Origin: an uncultured Oscillibacter sp. | Lineage (GTDB): Bacteria; Bacillota_A; Clostridia; Oscillospirales; Oscillospiraceae | Assembly: GCA_951800675.1 (NCBI GenBank) | Contig: CATOKC010000172.1 | Span: 1-5,872 of the forward strand | Direction: 5' to 3' | DNA length: 5,872 bases | Part shown: positions 1-4,079 of the stretch, piece by piece | Position numbering within the stretch: the first letter of the stretch is position 1 | Layout: each line of letters starts with the position of its first letter | Translations under genes and position numbers: made by a program | The notes under the pieces: generated by a model | Databases searched by the model: none | Seen by the model: only the letters and a program-made list of their open reading frames with translations | Told to the model about the DNA's origin: nothing

Positions 1-2
1 AC

Positions 3-491
3 GTCGATGTTATGCTCATTCAGTGTTATTCCGGATGGAGGCCGCAGGAGCTCGAATTACTGGAACTTGAGAATGTTGACCTTGAGGGGTGGACGTTCAA
101 AGGCGGCATGAAAACGGATGCCGGAGAGAACCGTGTCGTGCCGATCCACTCGAAGATACGCCACTTGGTCGAACGCAAATATAAAGAGTCTCAGCAGGCC
201 GGAAGTAAGTATCTCTTCACTTGTACGGATGGCCGCAGCGGTAAGCCCACAACACTGACCTATCAGCGATACCAGAAGGGATTTGCCATGGTTCGGGACG
301 AGCTGAAGTTGAATCCGGAGCACCGTCCGCATGATGGCCGCAAGCATTTCGTAACCATGGCAAAGAAGGCCGGCGTGGACGAGTACGCCATCAAGTACAT
401 GGTCGGTCACAAGATTTCGGACATTACCGAGAAGGTCTACACTCAGCGTGAGTTCGAGTGGCTGAAAGAGGAGATTGAAAAAATACCGTAA
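3..491 (+). CDS. Tyrosine recombinase/phage-type integrase, C-terminal catalytic part (5' end outside window)
   Basis: This is the catalytic domain of a tyrosine site-specific recombinase, the enzyme that integrates and excises phages and integrative elements by breaking DNA through a tyrosine-3'-phosphate bond. The frame is open through the left edge, so the N-terminal arm-binding and core-binding domains are missing from view; the ATG at 12 is internal. All expected C-terminal residues are visible: the first Arg in GWRPQEL (codon 39-41), the beta-hairpin Lys in GGMKTDAG (codon 111-113), the H-x-x-R box HDGR (330-341), the second His in VGHK (codon 408-410) and the nucleophilic Tyr in KVYTQ (codon 438-440), ten residues after that His. 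The active site is therefore intact in the visible part. The K-T-D-A-G-x-x-R-x-V-P-I segment resembles integrases of Firmicutes prophages and Tn916-like or ICE elements; the exact class cannot be told without the N-terminus. It converges on the next gene, with a terminator starting at its stop codon. Confidence 0.93.
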   Translation, partial: VDVMLIQCYSGWRPQELELLELENVDLEGWTFKGGMKTDAGENRVVPIHSKIRHLVERKYKESQQAGSKYLFTCTDGRSGKPTTLTYQRYQKGFAMVRDELKLNPEHRPHDGRKHFVTMAKKAGVDEYAIKYMVGHKISDITEKVYTQREFEWLKEEIEKIP

Positions 492-522
492 AAAAGAAAA
501 GAGCCTGCGTCTCCGCAAGCTC
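491..522 (-). terminator. Rho-independent terminator of the 73-residue membrane protein gene
   Basis: Read on the minus strand, GAGCTTGCG (522-514) pairs with CGCAGGCTC (509-501) through nine pairs including one G-T wobble. They enclose a GAGA (GNRA-type) loop, and TTTTCTTTTT follows (500-491). The position, ten bases past the stop of the minus-strand gene at 532, fits. On the plus strand the stem has a C-A mismatch and no T tract follows, so it should act mainly on minus-strand transcripts; its T tract overlaps the integrase stop codon. Confidence 0.85.
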
Positions 523-531
523 AATTCTGAC

Positions 532-753
532 TCAAGGCTGTTCCTTGTGTTCCAAATATTCAACACCAGCGATTGTCAGACCGATCACTCCTGCTATAAG
601 GCCAATCGACATAGCGAACAATGCATTTCTCTGACCAACTTTCACTCCATCGTGGAATGAAGTTGCTGACAGATTGAGCAAAGCCGTCAAATGTTCCTCG
701 GCCAACTTGTTGATTTCTGCCTCGTATTTTGGTATCATCTTGGTATGTTTCAT
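532..753 (-). CDS. Small single-pass membrane protein, 73 residues, unknown function
   Basis: I do not recognise the family. A very good ribosome binding site (GGGAGG, eight bases before the ATG at 753) and a dedicated terminator support this as a real gene despite its size. The first ~45 residues are polar and probably helical (IPKYEAEINKLAEEHL at about 7-22, then a neutral stretch). One hydrophobic segment follows at about residues 45-66 (ALFAMSIGLIAGVIGLTIAG), then a short charged tail E-Y-L-E-H-K-E-Q-P. There is no signal peptide ahead of the helix. The layout, a cytoplasmic-type helix plus a single C-terminal membrane helix, resembles small phage and island membrane proteins. It is divergent from the 810-1121 gene across a 56-base gap, and both proteins have a single membrane helix, so they may be functionally or regulatorily linked; that is inference. 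A holin, antitoxin or superinfection-exclusion role cannot be distinguished from the sequence. Confidence 0.8.
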   Translation of the reverse strand: MKHTKMIPKYEAEINKLAEEHLTALLNLSATSFHDGVKVGQRNALFAMSIGLIAGVIGLTIAGVEYLEHKEQP

Positions 754-809
754 TAGAACAACCTCCCTTCATAAAGAGGGATGTCTTTTATGCGAAAGGA
801 TAGTGTAGA
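754..809. promoter_or_regulatory. Short divergent intergenic region with both ribosome binding sites
   Basis: The 56 bases between two divergent starts hold the minus-strand GGGAGG site (near 762-767) and the plus-strand AAAGGA site (795-800). CCCT and AGGG arms around 764-780 could pair and would then sequester the minus-strand ribosome binding site. I see no convincing -35/-10 pair for either gene inside the gap. TATAAT at 837-842 lies inside the downstream gene and has no matching -35, so it is not a credible start for that gene. The true promoters probably overlap the opposing genes. Confidence 0.4.
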
Positions 810-1121
810 ATGAGCAGAATAGAGAATTTGGGTGACTATAATACGGCCCGAGTAATGTTGCAAGGGAAAAATGGCGACCTAAGTGCTTTGATAAATGAGT
901 TCAAAGAAATTGGAGCCTTAGAAGCTCTTCCAAAACAGATTAGAACGGGAATTTTAATCGGAGCGCCTATAGGTGGTGCAGGTGTCTTTGCCGCCATCAA
1001 GGTATCAGACTACATTAAGAAGCGAAAACAAGCAAAATTAAAAGAGGTTGAACTGAAAGCGGAATTAGAGAAAGCTTTGGAGCTGGAAGAAGTCCCTACC
1101 GAACCAGAAAAAATAAGATAG
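810..1121 (+). CDS. Small membrane protein with C-terminal charged helix, 103 residues, unknown function
   Basis: Not recognised as a named family. The start is supported by AAAGGA (795-800) nine bases ahead of ATG 810. Residues 1-45 are soluble and amphipathic (a segment near 24-42, including LINEFKEIGALEAL). A glycine-rich hydrophobic helix follows at about 46-63 (GILIGAPIGGAGVFAAI), then a long K/E-rich helix (about 67-94) that looks like a short coiled coil, and a tail ending P-T-E-P-E-K-I-R. The stop is followed after 21 bases by the GTG-started gene at 1143 with its own strong ribosome binding site, so the two are very likely cotranscribed. The G-x-x-x-G-like spacing in the membrane segment could favour helix packing. 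Codon use is AT-leaning, like the rest of the left part and unlike the genes after 3000. Role unknown; membrane anchoring of a partner complex is only a guess. Confidence 0.8.
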   Translation: MSRIENLGDYNTARVMLQGKNGDLSALINEFKEIGALEALPKQIRTGILIGAPIGGAGVFAAIKVSDYIKKRKQAKLKEVELKAELEKALELEEVPTEPEKIR

Positions 1122-1142
1122 GCTGTAAGGGAGGCGTAATAG

Positions 1143-1613
1143 GTGACTCCAAAAGGATGCCATGTCATTGGAGACTTTAAGGTTCCGGATTTCTTCGTCG
1201 ATAAAATAGCCATTGTAACTGACGGAATCATCACCGACATCGAATCGACAATGTATTATTTGGCGATGGCACTCGTAGGCATGAAAGCTGAGGCATCCCC
1301 ACCACCAATTCCATTGCTTGGTCTGAATGTCTACTTTCTTGAAAACAAGTCAATAACTTTCTCCTTGGATGAAGATGTTTTTGGATGCTTTCATCAAGCA
1401 ATCATTTTTCCGGTTTGGAATTGGCGGGAGCGGGGACTAACCTCGGAGACTATGCTGGTTGTAATGGTAGAAGAACTATGCCATGCAGTATGGCTAATAC
1501 CTGATGGGCCTCTGATAGAAGAAAAAGTTAGAGAGATTTTTGAACAGCGGCCAGATCAGTTCTCGCCAGATTTTGTAACAAATGTGTATAAGAGGATAGA
1601 TCAGATGACTTGA
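1143..1613 (+). CDS. Hypothetical protein with E-E-L-C-H zincin-like motif, 156 residues
   Basis: Translation most likely starts at GTG 1143, eight bases after GGGAGG (1129-1134). The protein looks soluble and mixed alpha/beta. Its most telling segment is residues 105-129: a hydrophobic strand-like or helical stretch LVVMV, then E110-E111-L-C-H114-A-V-W, then an acidic region with I-E-E-K-V. This looks like the HExxH metal site of zinc peptidases with the first His replaced by Glu. I recall small phage and bacterial proteins of unknown function sharing an E-E-L-x-H...W/D pattern, but cannot confirm membership. Whether it binds metal is unknown. It follows the 103-residue membrane protein gene by 21 bases and probably shares its transcript, suggesting a two-protein unit. 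No clear terminator follows, and its last 86 bases overlap a convergent minus-strand ORF. Confidence 0.78.
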   Translation: MTPKGCHVIGDFKVPDFFVDKIAIVTDGIITDIESTMYYLAMALVGMKAEASPPPIPLLGLNVYFLENKSITFSLDEDVFGCFHQAIIFPVWNWRERGLTSETMLVVMVEELCHAVWLIPDGPLIEEKVREIFEQRPDQFSPDFVTNVYKRIDQMT

Positions 1614-1716
1614 ACTCATGACTTATAAGATGATTGGAGGCTGTCCCTTCGGATGCGTTCAAACTTTCAGCCAATAAGGTCAACTTTTTAAGTAGTTGCT
1701 TGGGGTCTTTAAGCAT
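1528..1716 (-). CDS. Short convergent ORF, 62 residues, possibly a truncated gene
   Basis: The start is well supported: AAGGAG lies about nine bases ahead of ATG 1716, and that site overlaps the end of the upstream gene (stop at 1730-1732), the arrangement of a translationally linked operon. The first ~35 residues (MLKDPKQLLKKLTLLAESLN, then S-E-G-T-A-S-N-H) look like an N-terminal amphipathic helix. The rest runs antisense through the end of the 1143-1613 gene for 86 bases before stopping. Such an overlap is unusual, so the natural gene may once have been longer and have been cut when this segment joined the neighbouring module. It could also be a genuine small protein. No family recognised. 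Confidence 0.45.
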   Translation of the reverse strand: MLKDPKQLLKKLTLLAESLNASEGTASNHLISHEFKSSDLSSYTHLLQNLARTDLAAVQKSL

Positions 1717-1729
1717 ATTATTTCACTCC

Positions 1730-2074
1730 TTACTCCGACGGAATATTAGGATCATTTGCATCACAGATTTGCCTGAGAATAGCATCAATGCCAGCCATCT
1801 GAATGCCGGCGAGTGGTTCAACGACCTTAAAGTTCTCAAATGCGTAAAACTCATTGTACCGTTTCCAATGGCTTTCATCGCAGAAAGCAGGGCAACGCTC
1901 ACCAGCAGGACATCCGAAACAAGGGTCGTCTTTTTCTCCTAAGTCGATTCCTTTATAGTCAGGATCACAGCCATTGTAAATAGAGCGAGCGATTGCCTCA
2001 GGCCATCTTAGCGTACAAATCCAACGATCTTTATCAGTCCAATCTTTAGGCCTTGGGGCTTTGGCTGGTAACAT
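1730..2074 (-). CDS. Four-cysteine (putative metal-binding) small protein, 114 residues
   Basis: A cytoplasmic-looking protein with no membrane segment. The ATG at 2074 has AGAGGTG six bases upstream. The central feature is a cysteine cluster C52-x2-C55-x5-C61-x3-C65, followed by H69, in the segment D-P-C-F-G-C-P-A-G-E-R-C-P-A-F-C-D-E. Two further cysteines lie at 20 and 36 and one at 104. The spacing suits a zinc or iron-sulfur site, but I cannot say which. The N-terminal W-x5-W-I-C-T-L-R-W-P-E-A-I region is rich in aromatics. I do not recognise the family; similar small Cys-rich proteins are common in Firmicutes phages and islands. It is 13 bases upstream of the 62-residue ORF and probably cotranscribed with it. 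It is separated from the next upstream gene by a 174-base spacer holding a long nested inverted repeat. Confidence 0.75.
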   Translation of the reverse strand: MLPAKAPRPKDWTDKDRWICTLRWPEAIARSIYNGCDPDYKGIDLGEKDDPCFGCPAGERCPAFCDESHWKRYNEFYAFENFKVVEPLAGIQMAGIDAILRQICDANDPNIPSE

Positions 2075-2103
2075 GATTTACACCTCTTTTCGATGGAAAA
2101 TGA

Positions 2104-2250
2104 GAAAACGCCATTTCTAAAAGAGAGGATGTGCTCAGGCAAAAATGTCAAGGTCGTAGACCTAATAGCAAAATACGCTTAAACACACAAAGGAGGAGAC
2201 TGCCACCAACAGTTCTCCTCCTTTTCCTCTCTTTTAGAAATGGTGTTTTC
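2104..2250. repeat. 147-bp nested inverted repeat (26-bp outer arms, inner hairpins)
   Basis: The outer arms 2104-2129 and 2225-2250 are reverse complements over 26 bases with a single difference (G2110/T2244, which would be a G-U pair in plus-strand RNA). The element fills most of the spacer between two minus-strand genes, and its right arm reaches into the TGA stop of the upstream gene. The interior holds a strong hairpin at 2189-2224, lying directly against the right arm, and a small one at 2151-2163 (AGGTC-GTA-GACCT). As RNA this would be a branched structure closed by a long stem; as DNA, a cruciform. It could be a structured RNA, an RNase processing site, an attenuator or a miniature inverted-repeat element. 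No target-site duplication is visible at its edges, and no reverse transcriptase is nearby. Confidence 0.85.
2189..2224. terminator. Strong inner hairpin, possible terminator or attenuator
   Basis: AAAGGAGGAGA (2189-2199) pairs perfectly with TCTCCTCCTTT (2214-2224). CTG/CAG extend the stem past a one-base bulge, leaving a CCACCAA loop. On the plus strand it is followed by TCCTCTCTTTT, a moderately T-rich run, but no plus-strand gene lies upstream nearby. On the minus strand, where genes do read through, it is followed by the weaker GTGTGTTTAAG. A partial terminator or attenuator for the minus cluster is plausible. Half of the stem resembles a ribosome binding site (AAAGGAGGAG); on the minus strand GGAGAACTGT is identical to the bases just ahead of the 2557 start codon. 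Confidence 0.5.
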
Positions 2251-2557
2251 AGTTTTCGGGAGAAGTCTCCCACAGATTGCCTTGCTCATCGGGGACGAGG
2301 TGGCGGGACTCAGAGGTCAGGGCATGATCGGCGTCTGTCGTGTGCCGGCATTCGCGACCTCTTTTGTAACAACTGGTTTTTCGGCAACTTTCGACAGTGC
2401 CGTCGCAGAGATAGAGGATTGCTTTTTTCGTCTGCTTGGCAGCTGATACTGCGAACACTTTAGCAAAATGCTGAGCCTCGTCAGGGTGCGTTTCGAGGTA
2501 TATATCAGCTTCATTGAGCGGCATTTTCCTGATTTCTTCATCGGTCAATCTGCTCAT
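2249..2557 (-). CDS. Cys/His-rich phage-type hypothetical protein, 102 residues
   Basis: AAAAAGGAG lies seven bases ahead of ATG 2557, an excellent start. The N-terminal ~45 residues are an acidic, helix-rich region (L-T-D-E-E-I-R-K-M-P...). The second half carries C51-D-G-x4-C58-x4-C63-x6-C70-x-H72-T-T-D-x-D-H78-A. I recognise the C-D-G...C...C...C-x-H-T-x-D-x-x-H-A pattern from small uncharacterised proteins of Firmicutes prophages and mobile elements; it probably binds a metal, most likely zinc. No enzymatic motif is visible. It is the first gene of the minus-strand cluster reading toward 1528, with the repeat-rich stretch 2558-2880 as its upstream control region. The stop codon overlaps the right arm of the nested inverted repeat by two bases. 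Cargo or regulatory function unknown. Confidence 0.8.
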   Translation of the reverse strand: MSRLTDEEIRKMPLNEADIYLETHPDEAQHFAKVFAVSAAKQTKKAILYLCDGTVESCRKTSCYKRGRECRHTTDADHALTSESRHLVPDEQGNLWETSPEN

Positions 2558-2606
2558 ACAGTTCTCCTTTTTGTATTTTTATTCATTCTATTCCGCCTTT
2601 CACGAA

Positions 2607-2642
2607 GTATAGGAATATCGGTATAGGAATAGTGCAGGAATA
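2607..2642. repeat. Three tandem GGAATA-type repeats (iteron/operator-like)
   Basis: GTATAGGAATA occurs exactly at 2607-2617 and again at 2621-2631 (14-base period). A shorter copy, GCAGGAATA, follows at 2634-2642. An inverted copy, CTATTCC, sits at 2588-2594. They lie in the upstream region of the minus-strand gene starting at 2557, so repressor or activator binding is the simplest reading; recombinase or excisionase arm sites are the alternative. Confidence 0.65.
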
Positions 2643-2669
2643 ATAGACGAGCTATCTACATTTCCACAA
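2640..2669 (-). promoter_or_regulatory. Weak candidate promoter of the minus-strand cluster
   Basis: On the minus strand TTGTGG (2669-2664) is followed after 18 bases by TATTAT (2645-2640). Transcription from here would run into the GGAATA repeats, which would then occupy operator positions, and on into the gene at 2557. The -35 match is poor. TATACT (2611-2606) is another possible -10 but has no -35. Confidence 0.3.
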
Positions 2670-2733
2670 AGTTTTCTGCGTCTAACTACTGCTCAAACTA
2701 TTGAGATAACAGCAGTTAATGGCAGTAAAGAGC

Positions 2734-2789
2734 GACAAAAGCAAAAGAGTGTTTCTATTATATAATTATATATATATAAGTCTTTTGTC
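2734..2789. repeat. Inverted GACAAAAG/CTTTTGTC flanking an A/T-only tract
   Basis: GACAAAAG (2734-2741) and CTTTTGTC (2782-2789) are perfect complements 40 bases apart. The left side also has CAAAAG twice in tandem (2736-2747), with CTTTTG inverted on the right. Between them lies the A/T run TATTATATAATTATATATAT and its continuation to about 2779. The layout suggests paired protein-binding sites around an easily melted or bendable segment. Confidence 0.5.
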
Positions 2790-2796
2790 CAGATGG

Positions 2797-2835
2797 TATA
2801 CTCCATAAATTCCCGCAAAATTTTTATGGAATATA
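2797..2835. repeat. Imperfect palindrome close to the element end (possible recombination site)
   Basis: TCCATAAA (2802-2809) pairs perfectly with TTTATGGA (2823-2830) across a 13-base centre. After one mismatch, TATA (2797-2800) pairs with TATA (2832-2835), giving 12 pairs in all. It lies about 50-90 bases from the composition change. It may be a recombinase core or accessory site, or a weak hairpin; no T tract makes it a terminator. Confidence 0.45.
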
Positions 2836-2912
2836 ACCAAATTGTCAAACAGATATATTAGATCTATAGTTGAAACCGAAAATTCAACCGAGGCTCGGCG
2901 TGCGAAAACAGA
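2836..2912. other. Probable junction between integrated element and chromosome (att region)
   Basis: Sequence left of about 2880 is AT-rich and non-coding. From about 2888 it is abruptly GC-rich and in an open frame with host-like codons. A small palindrome, CCGAG-G-CTCGG (2888-2898), and a second AACCGA near 2885 sit at the switch. With a tyrosine recombinase about 2.4 kb away, this is the best place for the right attachment site. The exact crossover cannot be fixed because the other end of the element is outside the window. Confidence 0.5.
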
Positions 2913-3010
2913 TGGGCCACAGCGAGCGCACCGGCCCCGGCCTCTACCGCAACGTCCCCGGGCAGTACGACCTGGGGCTCTTCAGAAGCGCGGCGCGGTA
3001 TTTCAAGTAA
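2882..3010 (+). pseudogene. 3' fragment of a host gene, apparently interrupted by the insertion
   Basis: The frame ending at TAA 3008-3010 reads ...RLGVRKQMGHSERTGPG, then LYRNVPGQYDLGLF and RSAARYFK. It uses strongly G/C-ended codons like the genes downstream. Going left, host-like codons stop at about 2888 and an in-frame TAG occurs at 2867-2869. There is no ribosome binding site before the only ATG (2912). A GC-rich hairpin with a T run follows (3057-3084), as expected after a real gene end. The simplest reading is the C-terminus of a chromosomal protein separated from its N-terminus by the integrated element. I do not recognise the protein. If the crossover lies within the gene's last codons, the other element end may carry a duplicate tail that keeps the gene working. 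Confidence 0.55.
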
Positions 3011-3056
3011 GGGAAACAGACGGCGTGCGCGCCGCGTTTGTGACGGCGGGGGGGGG

Positions 3057-3084
3057 GTGGGGCCGCCGCCCCACGCCTCCTTTT
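3057..3084 (+). terminator. GC-rich terminator after the host gene fragment
   Basis: GTGGGGC (3057-3063), loop CGCC, GCCCCAC (3068-3074), then GCCTCCTTTT. The stem can be extended into the preceding G run after one mismatch. On the minus strand the same stem is followed by a run of C rather than T, so it should serve the plus-strand gene and not the converging phospholipase gene. Ten consecutive G precede the stem (3048-3057). Confidence 0.65.
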
Positions 3085-3091
3085 CGGTATT

Positions 3092-3934
3092 TTATGGGAA
3101 AACAAACCCCTCAATGGCCTTTGCGTCCTCGTAGCCCTTGTGGTAGAACCGGATAAGGGCGTCCTTCTCCCGGGTGAGGGTGTCGATGCCGCAGGTGTCG
3201 TCCGGGGCGACGATGAGGGCCCGGCCCCGGGCGGCGTACTCCCTGGCCAGGGCCACGCCCTCGTTGTACCGCTGGGCCCGGGTGCGGAGCTTGTTTGCGG
3301 CGAAGGGATAGCGGTGCTGGATGCGGTCGGCGAAGAAGAGGTCCTTCCCCGGCTCCCGGAGGACGTCCGCCGGGCGGGTGAGGACCACCACCACCTTGTC
3401 ACAGCCCGCGTCAAAGGCCTTTTGGACGGGCACGGGATCGCTGAGCGCGCCGTCGTAGTAGGGCATCCAGTTCACCTCGTAGGGGTTGCAGACGAAGGGG
3501 ATGGCGGAGGACGCCTTGCAGATGTCATAGCAGTCCTGCCGGATGTCGGACTTGTCAAAATATTTGGGGCTGCCCGTCAGAGCGTTGGTGGCCACCACCA
3601 GGAGCTCCCCTGGATTCTCCTCCAGGGCCGGATAGTCCAGGGGGTTCTCCCCGGTGGAGTTGCTGAGGGTGCTGTACACGTAGTCCAGGTTCACGTAGGA
3701 GCGGTTGGTCAGGAGGTTCCGGGCCCCCATATACTCCTTCCGGAAAGCGTACTCGGTATAGAACGTGTAGTTGCGGCCCCGCTGTCCGGCGAGGTAGCTC
3801 AGGGCGTTGGCGCTCCCGGCGGAGACGCCCGCCACCAGGTCGAAGTGGATGTCCCGGTCCAGGCAGAAGTCGAACACCCCCGCCGCGTAGACGCCCCGGA
3901 AGCCGCCCCCTACGTCGATGATCCCAAGTTTCAT
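3092..3934 (-). CDS. Patatin-like phospholipase family protein (YjjU-like), 280 residues
   Basis: A serine acyl hydrolase of the patatin family, expected to cleave acyl chains from lipids using a Ser-Asp dyad. All three family signatures are present: the oxyanion-hole loop D-V-G-G-G-F-R-G (residues 7-14), the nucleophile elbow G-V-S38-A-G (36-40), and the catalytic Asp in Y-Y-D161-G-A. The short N-terminus and ~280-residue length match the bacterial YjjU-type subgroup, with a C-terminal region after about residue 200 beyond the catalytic fold. There is no signal peptide or membrane helix, so it is probably cytoplasmic. I chose ATG 3934 because GGAGG lies nine bases upstream and the protein begins M-K-L-G-I-I-D just before the glycine loop. 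The frame extends upstream to 4015, but that part would start inside the promoter. The substrate is unknown. It stands alone, divergent from the Sel1-repeat gene. Confidence 0.92.
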   Translation of the reverse strand: MKLGIIDVGGGFRGVYAAGVFDFCLDRDIHFDLVAGVSAGSANALSYLAGQRGRNYTFYTEYAFRKEYMGARNLLTNRSYVNLDYVYSTLSNSTGENPLDYPALEENPGELLVVATNALTGSPKYFDKSDIRQDCYDICKASSAIPFVCNPYEVNWMPYYDGALSDPVPVQKAFDAGCDKVVVVLTRPADVLREPGKDLFFADRIQHRYPFAANKLRTRAQRYNEGVALAREYAARGRALIVAPDDTCGIDTLTREKDALIRFYHKGYEDAKAIEGFVFP

Positions 3935-3955
3935 TTTTTGATTCCTCCAATGCTG

Positions 3956-3974
3956 TGCGCGGCGCGTCCGCGCA
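3956..3974 (-). promoter_or_regulatory. Stable hairpin in the phospholipase mRNA leader
   Basis: TGCGCGG and CCGCGCA form a perfect seven-pair GC-rich stem with a five-base loop. It lies between the predicted transcription start and the GGAGG site at 3948-3944 (minus strand). It may stabilise the short leader or influence translation; no riboswitch is recognisable. Confidence 0.5.
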
Positions 3975-3986
3975 TTTGTTTGGACC

Positions 3987-4015
3987 ATTATAGCAGACTT
4001 CCGTGGGGAAAACAA
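3987..4015 (-). promoter_or_regulatory. Sigma-A promoter of the phospholipase gene
   Basis: On the minus strand, TTGTTT (4015-4010), a 17-base spacer and a perfect TATAAT (3992-3987). Transcription would begin near 3980, giving a leader of about 45 bases before ATG 3934. Confidence 0.75.
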
Positions 4016-4050
4016 GAAAATTTCAACCCTTCACACCGGGGGCAGAGCAT

Positions 4051-4079
4051 TTGACAAGTTCTCCCTCCTTGCGTATAAT
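4051..4079 (+). promoter_or_regulatory. Perfect-consensus sigma-A promoter of the Sel1-repeat gene
   Basis: TTGACA (4051-4056), exactly 17 bases, TATAAT (4074-4079): full consensus. The leader is about 35 bases, with a small hairpin AAAAC-GCG-GTTTT (4089-4101) directly before the AAGGAGGA ribosome binding site. The gene should be strongly and perhaps constitutively transcribed unless repressed. It is back to back with the phospholipase promoter; the two -35 boxes are 35 bases apart. Confidence 0.9.

Larger units (their letters stand above)
2558..2880. other. Gene-free, AT-rich, repeat-dense terminal region of the element
   Basis: No supportable coding sequence lies here. The stretch contains the ribosome binding site of the 2557 gene and three GGAATA-type repeats. 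It also has CTCAA-ACTA-TTGAG (2692-2705) nested in ACTGCT/AGCAGT (2688-2693/2711-2716), an almost pure A/T tract (about 2756-2779) bracketed by GACAAAAG/CTTTTGTC, and a palindrome at 2797-2835. This density of dyads and short direct repeats next to a sharp base-composition change suggests regulatory and recombination (attachment) DNA. Which repeats are bound by which protein cannot be read from sequence. Confidence 0.6.

Noticed and set aside
57..566. 169-codon minus-strand frame opposite the integrase
   Set aside because: The integrase on the other strand has a complete set of catalytic residues; this frame has no ribosome binding site and would cross the terminator at 491-522.
837..842. TATAAT as a promoter for the 810-1121 gene
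   Set aside because: It lies inside the coding sequence downstream of a well-supported start and has no -35 box at suitable spacing.
1634..1942. 102-codon plus-strand frame
   Set aside because: Antisense to the four-cysteine gene, which has a good start and a patterned Cys cluster; no ribosome binding site here.
2104..2250. Retron msr-msd (nested inverted repeats)
   Set aside because: The outer-arm layout is reminiscent, but no reverse transcriptase is in the window and no conserved branching-G context is recognisable.
2131..2463. 110-codon plus-strand frame
   Set aside because: It starts inside the nested inverted repeat and runs antisense to the Cys/His-rich gene; low-complexity R/L/F composition.
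2607..2716. CRISPR-like array
   Set aside because: Repeats are only 9-11 bases, spacers 2-3 bases; this is an operator or iteron pattern.
2842..3156. 104-codon plus-strand frame across the composition break
   Set aside because: It crosses the element boundary, the terminator and the end of the phospholipase gene; the frame ending at 3010 has better host-like codons.
3935..4015. 27-residue N-terminal extension of the phospholipase
   Set aside because: It would overlap the -10 and -35 boxes and the leader hairpin; GGAGG at 3948-3944 points to ATG 3934.
3140..4054. 304-codon open frame on the plus strand opposite the phospholipase gene
   Set aside because: It is the antisense shadow of a GC-rich gene with all patatin motifs intact; composition is V/G/H-rich with no domain and no ribosome binding site.
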